From CAXBNB01 sp040222275 (GTDB lineage: Bacteria > Bacteroidota > Bacteroidia > Cytophagales > Cyclobacteriaceae): DNA of 64,000 bases. The stretch is from contig JAVKDJ010000030.1 in the NCBI GenBank assembly GCA_040222275.1, positions 29,179-93,178 of the forward strand, given 5' to 3'. The position numbers were made by a program, and so were the translations under genes. The first letter of the stretch is position 1, and each line of letters begins with the position of its first letter. This document shows, piece after piece, positions 60,972-64,000 of the stretch. The notes under the pieces are model-generated. The model did not search any database, had not been told where the DNA came from, and saw nothing but the letters and a program-made list of their open reading frames with translations.

Positions 60972-61847
60972 CTATGAAACCACCTGTAAAGAGCGGGGTT
61001 GCACTTTAATAAGGGTTTCCTTTTCTACCAAAACAGGCTCCCCGTCTATCTGGGCTTCACTGTCCTGATGGGTTATTGTCAGGTTGTCGGCTTGGTATGT
61101 TTCACAATATGGGGACTTGTCGAGGGTGCCCATAAACATCCTGATGGATACCCCTATTGCGCCAAATAAGCCTGCAGGCTTCAGCACCACCACATCCAGT
61201 AGTCCATCGTCTATGAGTGCATTAGGGGCTATAAAAGCATTGTTGCCAAATTGGGAGGAGTTGGCCATCGTAAGTAAAAAGGCCTTGGTCTCAACGGTAG
61301 ATCCATTCATGTCTATCCTGTAGGTTTTTGGTTGGAACCGGAAATACTCCCTCGCAGAAATATACATATAGGACAACAGCCCGCGCTTGCCAAATACATC
61401 AAAGGCGGCACTCACCCTTGCATCAAAACCCAGGCCAGCCACACTCAAAAACAGTTTGCCATTAAAAGTGCCAGTGTCCACAGCACGCGATTGCGCCTGG
61501 TTGATCAGTGCTATAGCCTTGCCAGGATCATGTGGGATGTTGAGGTAGTTGGCAAAACCATTGCCAGACCCCCTGGGGATGATGCCCAGCGGAATCCCGG
61601 TATTGACCAGCCCTTGGGCTACTTCATTGATGGTGCCATCGCCCCCGACAGCAACGACCATGTGAAACCCCTCATCTACAGCCTTGTGCGATTGGGCGAT
61701 AGCATCGCCCCTGGCCGTGGTAAAATGAAGTTTGGGCTCGTACCTTTTTTTGTCAAGGTATCGGTCTATCAACTGGTCTAGTGGTATTCTTTTCTTTGCT
61801 CCCGAGATCGGGTTGATGATGAAAAGGACTTTTTTCTTATCGGACAT
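60972..61847 (-). CDS. Diacylglycerol kinase-family lipid kinase
   Basis: A 291-aa DAGK-catalytic family protein (YegS/DgkB-like). The nucleotide-binding block VVAVGGDGTINEVAQGLVN lies near residues 64-82 and the GIIPRGSGNGFANYL loop near 88-102. It phosphorylates diacylglycerol, a sphingoid base or another lipid alcohol; bacterial homologues vary and the sequence does not decide. It follows the fatty-acid hydroxylase gene by 43 bases, which supports a sphingolipid- or lipid-linked role and a joint transcript. Confidence 0.88.
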   Translation of the reverse strand: MSDKKKVLFIINPISGAKKRIPLDQLIDRYLDKKRYEPKLHFTTARGDAIAQSHKAVDEGFHMVVAVGGDGTINEVAQGLVNTGIPLGIIPRGSGNGFANYLNIPHDPGKAIALINQAQSRAVDTGTFNGKLFLSVAGLGFDARVSAAFDVFGKRGLLSYMYISAREYFRFQPKTYRIDMNGSTVETKAFLLTMANSSQFGNNAFIAPNALIDDGLLDVVVLKPAGLFGAIGVSIRMFMGTLDKSPYCETYQADNLTITHQDSEAQIDGEPVLVEKETLIKVQPRSLQVVS

Positions 61848-61890
61848 TCAAAAAATCAAATCTCAATGCAAATTTCGTAAGGCTTTCAAT

Positions 61891-62817
61891 TTAGGCCAAA
61901 GGCTTTTGGGTTTTTAATTGTAGCTGGATTTGCTTCACAGTCAGCGTATCTCCATCCGGGCTCCAGCCGGGAGGCCCAAAAATGTACATGAATTTGTCTT
62001 TTAGCGTTTTGGCTTTTTTCACATCCTGCCAGATGCTTGCATACTCATGCGTAACGATCACCAGCGGATTGTACGAATTTGGGGGTTTGAGGATGCCAAA
62101 ATTGGCTTTGTTTTTATGGTCCAGATCCAGGAAAGTGCCAAACATCCTGTCAAAAATATTGAGAAAGCCGCCATGGTTTTTATCCAGATATTCGTAGTTT
62201 TTTGAGTGGTGTACCTGATGTTGGGTAGGAGTGTTCATGAATTTCTCCAGAAAACCCAGATTGGGCACAGACTTGGTATGCAGGTGAAATTGATAAATGG
62301 CTTGAATGCCGAGACAGGTGGCAATCATAAAAGGGTGGAAACCAATAACCGCCATCCAAATCCAAAACATGGGTTTGTAAAACAAAGTGAACCAACCATT
62401 CCTAACACCACTACCGAGGTTGAAGTTTTCGGAAGAGTGGTGCACCAAATGGGCAGCCCACAAAACCCTTACCTCATGGCTCAAACGATGGTACCAATAA
62501 TAAGAAAAGTCATCGGCAAACTGGCAAATGAGCCAAACATACCATGCCCACCCAAAATGCTCATAACCAAACCAAGCTACTCTGAGTGGTTTGAAAAGTT
62601 CAAAAAAGAAGAAAAACATACCAATGGCGGCTGCTTTGGTGAAAATGGCCAATACACTGGCACCTGCCCCAACGGATAGGCTGGCCCCCAGGTCTTTCCA
62701 TTCATATAAGTGTCGCTCGTGCTTGATGCTCAGGTACAATTCTATAGCTATTAGCGCTATGAAGACAGGAAGGGCATAAACCAGGGGGTTGGTAATGCCT
62801 AGGTAAGTTGGGTTCAT
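61891..62817 (-). CDS. Fatty acid hydroxylase / sterol desaturase superfamily protein
   Basis: A 308-aa membrane di-iron enzyme. Four or five hydrophobic segments surround the eight-histidine cluster; visible boxes are HRLSH near 109-113, HLVHH near 122-126 and HQVHH near 202-206. The family hydroxylates or desaturates fatty acyl or sterol-like lipids at the membrane. Together with the lipid kinase downstream it suggests modification of sphingolipid- or hopanoid-like lipids, which Bacteroidota make; that is inference. Confidence 0.87.
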   Translation of the reverse strand: MNPTYLGITNPLVYALPVFIALIAIELYLSIKHERHLYEWKDLGASLSVGAGASVLAIFTKAAAIGMFFFFFELFKPLRVAWFGYEHFGWAWYVWLICQFADDFSYYWYHRLSHEVRVLWAAHLVHHSSENFNLGSGVRNGWFTLFYKPMFWIWMAVIGFHPFMIATCLGIQAIYQFHLHTKSVPNLGFLEKFMNTPTQHQVHHSKNYEYLDKNHGGFLNIFDRMFGTFLDLDHKNKANFGILKPPNSYNPLVIVTHEYASIWQDVKKAKTLKDKFMYIFGPPGWSPDGDTLTVKQIQLQLKTQKPLA

Positions 62818-63025
62818 TGCAGTTGAGTTGGTGAATAGGTACGCAATTATAATACAATTGGGCTTTATGAGTAATGCACCATTAGTTTTATTCTTAAATA
62901 TTCGTAATTACAAATATTGTAAAAACATTAATCTTGGAGTTGCGTATGAAGTTGTAAGTTTTGTGTGGTAGGAATGAATACCACATTGAGTTTACATAAT
63001 TTTAGTTAATCAAAAATTTAAAGTC
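62818..63025. other. Intergenic region between hydroxylase and pirin
   Basis: About 208 AT-rich bases with divergent starts. No good TTG/TAnnTTTG pair was found; a TAATTTTA near 62997 is a weak candidate for the pirin gene. Confidence 0.35.
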
Positions 63026-63781
63026 ATGTCAGTACAAATTATAAAGAAGCAAGAACAAGCTACCGGCGCTTTCGATTTTGGTAGGATATTGGAAAACAAG
63101 CCATTGGGATTTCCACATGAAGGAGGGTTGACCAAACCTTTTTCAAATCTGTTTTATTGGGCCCATGCCTGGTCAGATACCGGCGGATTGATAGGTGAAC
63201 ATCCACATCAGGGATTTGAAATTATGTCTTATGTGATTGACGGCACCATCTCACATTATGACAACAAAATGGCAACATGGAAGAATCTATCCAAAGGAGA
63301 TGCCCAGTTGATAAAAGCGGGAAATGGCATCACCCATGCGGAGAAATTGCTTCCAGGTGCACATATTTTTCAGATATGGTTCGACCCAAATCTGAGGGAG
63401 TCCCTGAAAAAACCAGCCAATTACATAGATATTACAGCAGACAAATTTCCTGTAGAACAAAACGACTCAGTAAGCCAAAAAGTGATTGTGGGAGAGGGCT
63501 CCCCATTGGATTTGGATAGTGTTGGCATAGGCATTACCGAATATACGGTGAAGAAGGGTGGGTTTTCATTGCCGGTTTCGCCAGGCTTTCGTTATGGGGT
63601 TTATACTATTTCCGGCGAGGTAGAAATCGATCAGGGAATCATCTCCGCAGATGACTACTTGTTGGTAAGTGGGGAAAGTGAATTCAATGTGCGGGTAAAT
63701 GAAGATGCAAAGCTTTTCGTAATCGCCGTTCAGGATGAGGTGGACTACAAAACCTACGCCCAGAGCCAGAGGGTTGGGTGA
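63026..63781 (+). CDS. Pirin family protein
   Basis: A 251-aa double-cupin of the pirin family. The first cupin has the metal motif EHPHQGFEIMSYVIDG near residues 57-72 and HAEKLLPGAHIFQIWF near 98-113. Pirins bind iron and either oxidise quercetin or act as redox-sensitive regulators; which applies here is unknown. It has its own transcription unit. The end of the window follows 219 bases later. Confidence 0.88.
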   Translation: MSVQIIKKQEQATGAFDFGRILENKPLGFPHEGGLTKPFSNLFYWAHAWSDTGGLIGEHPHQGFEIMSYVIDGTISHYDNKMATWKNLSKGDAQLIKAGNGITHAEKLLPGAHIFQIWFDPNLRESLKKPANYIDITADKFPVEQNDSVSQKVIVGEGSPLDLDSVGIGITEYTVKKGGFSLPVSPGFRYGVYTISGEVEIDQGIISADDYLLVSGESEFNVRVNEDAKLFVIAVQDEVDYKTYAQSQRVG

Positions 63782-64000
63782 TTGGGTAGAGGGAAATTAA
63801 AAAGAGGCTGTCTCAAAAGTCTAACAAGCCGTCCCCGCATCCAGTGTGGGGCAGGCTATCACGAGACCTAATTTTTGGTCAAGTCAAACACACAAATTGA
63901 AATGACGGTAGTATGTGTCAATGCGCTGGTGGGGGCCGTTTGGTGGGTTGTGGGTTTTTTTTTTAGATCCAAATCCGCGCACCCCCCAAAACACAAGCAA
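63782..64000. other. Right-edge intergenic sequence
   Basis: No gene is seen. It contains a GAGGCTGTCTCAAAAG motif at 63804-63819 and an imperfect GTCCCCGCA/TGTGGGGC hairpin at 63831-63852, then a G-rich run near 63925-63960. This looks like the edge of an insertion or a repeat, but no element can be closed inside the window. Confidence 0.4.

Noticed and set aside
1..64000. tRNA, rRNA or riboswitch genes
   Set aside because: No tRNA-like cloverleaf, rRNA text or known riboswitch consensus was noticed; a covariance-model scan would be needed to be sure.

Overview
The window is chromosomal DNA of a free-living, probably marine member of the Bacteroidota, most likely of the Cytophagales. This rests on several things read from the sequence: promoters of the Bacteroidota type (TTG about 17-21 bases from TAnnTTTG) and few visible Shine-Dalgarno sites; BshC; a nrdB-nrdA order with a eukaryote-like R2; a Bacteroidota-type NHxNxFxD acyltransferase; and lipoprotein signal peptides on the efflux and sulfatase genes. 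No rRNA, tRNA, CRISPR array, prophage or complete insertion sequence was seen. The taxon call is inference.

Layout. 0-5.8 kb: SAM methyltransferase and patatin (minus), a divergent acyltransferase, prmC and ribD sharing a divergent promoter, and a secreted alpha/beta hydrolase. 5.9-9.3 kb: nrdB-nrdA with its terminator. 9.7-10.4 kb: rplU-rpmA with a textbook promoter and terminator. 10.4-18.1 kb: a zinc-ribbon membrane protein of unknown role, a hydroxypyruvate isomerase-like gene, the run rsmI-suhB-(52-aa Cys-rich protein)-ferredoxin reductase, a ParE-type toxin/antitoxin pair, and a dctQ-dctM-PCD cluster. 18.3-27.7 kb: a large M16 peptidase and a tripartite RND efflux operon preceded by a small membrane protein. 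27.9-28.8 kb: a gene-free array of about 380-bp repeats. 28.9-35 kb: rbfA with a LolC/E-like permease, a GT-C-like membrane protein, and the glyA-tatC-rpiB operon. 35-41.6 kb: a multi-PAS/GAF histidine kinase with a single-domain response regulator, a nucleoid-associated protein, and ugd-rmlB for nucleotide sugars. 41.8-54.4 kb: acyl-CoA dehydrogenase, typA, an RluD-type synthase, a PLP deaminase with a membrane adenylate cyclase, mutS, a lipoprotein sulfatase with a SnoaL-like protein, and rimO. 54.5-64 kb: bshC, ispE, a PIN toxin-like gene overlapped by a downstream small gene, fabI, a VTT membrane protein, a MOSC protein, a fatty-acid-hydroxylase/lipid-kinase run, and a pirin.

Most genes are housekeeping: translation (rplU, rpmA, prmC, rsmI, rimO, rbfA, typA, RluD-type), DNA precursor supply and repair (nrdAB, mutS), cofactors (ribD, bshC, ispE) and envelope or lipid work (patatin, acyltransferases, fabI, lipid kinase, hydroxylase, efflux, Lol-like permease). 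Two small genes too short for ordinary ORF calling were found by reading the minus strand: a 52-aa Cys-rich membrane protein at 13612-13770 and a 53-aa basic protein at 57077-57238 that overlaps the PIN gene.

The least explained material is non-coding. A family of hairpins shares the frame TGTCA-stem-loop-stem-TCT while the stem sequence changes in a compensated way (CCCT/AGGG, TGTT/AACA, TTCC/GGAA). It occurs in inverted pairs in the 28-kb array and, in expanded form, between mutS and the sulfatase. No clear new defence or biosynthetic system was found. The repeat family, the toxin-first PIN pair and the set of likely leaderless promoters are the best leads.
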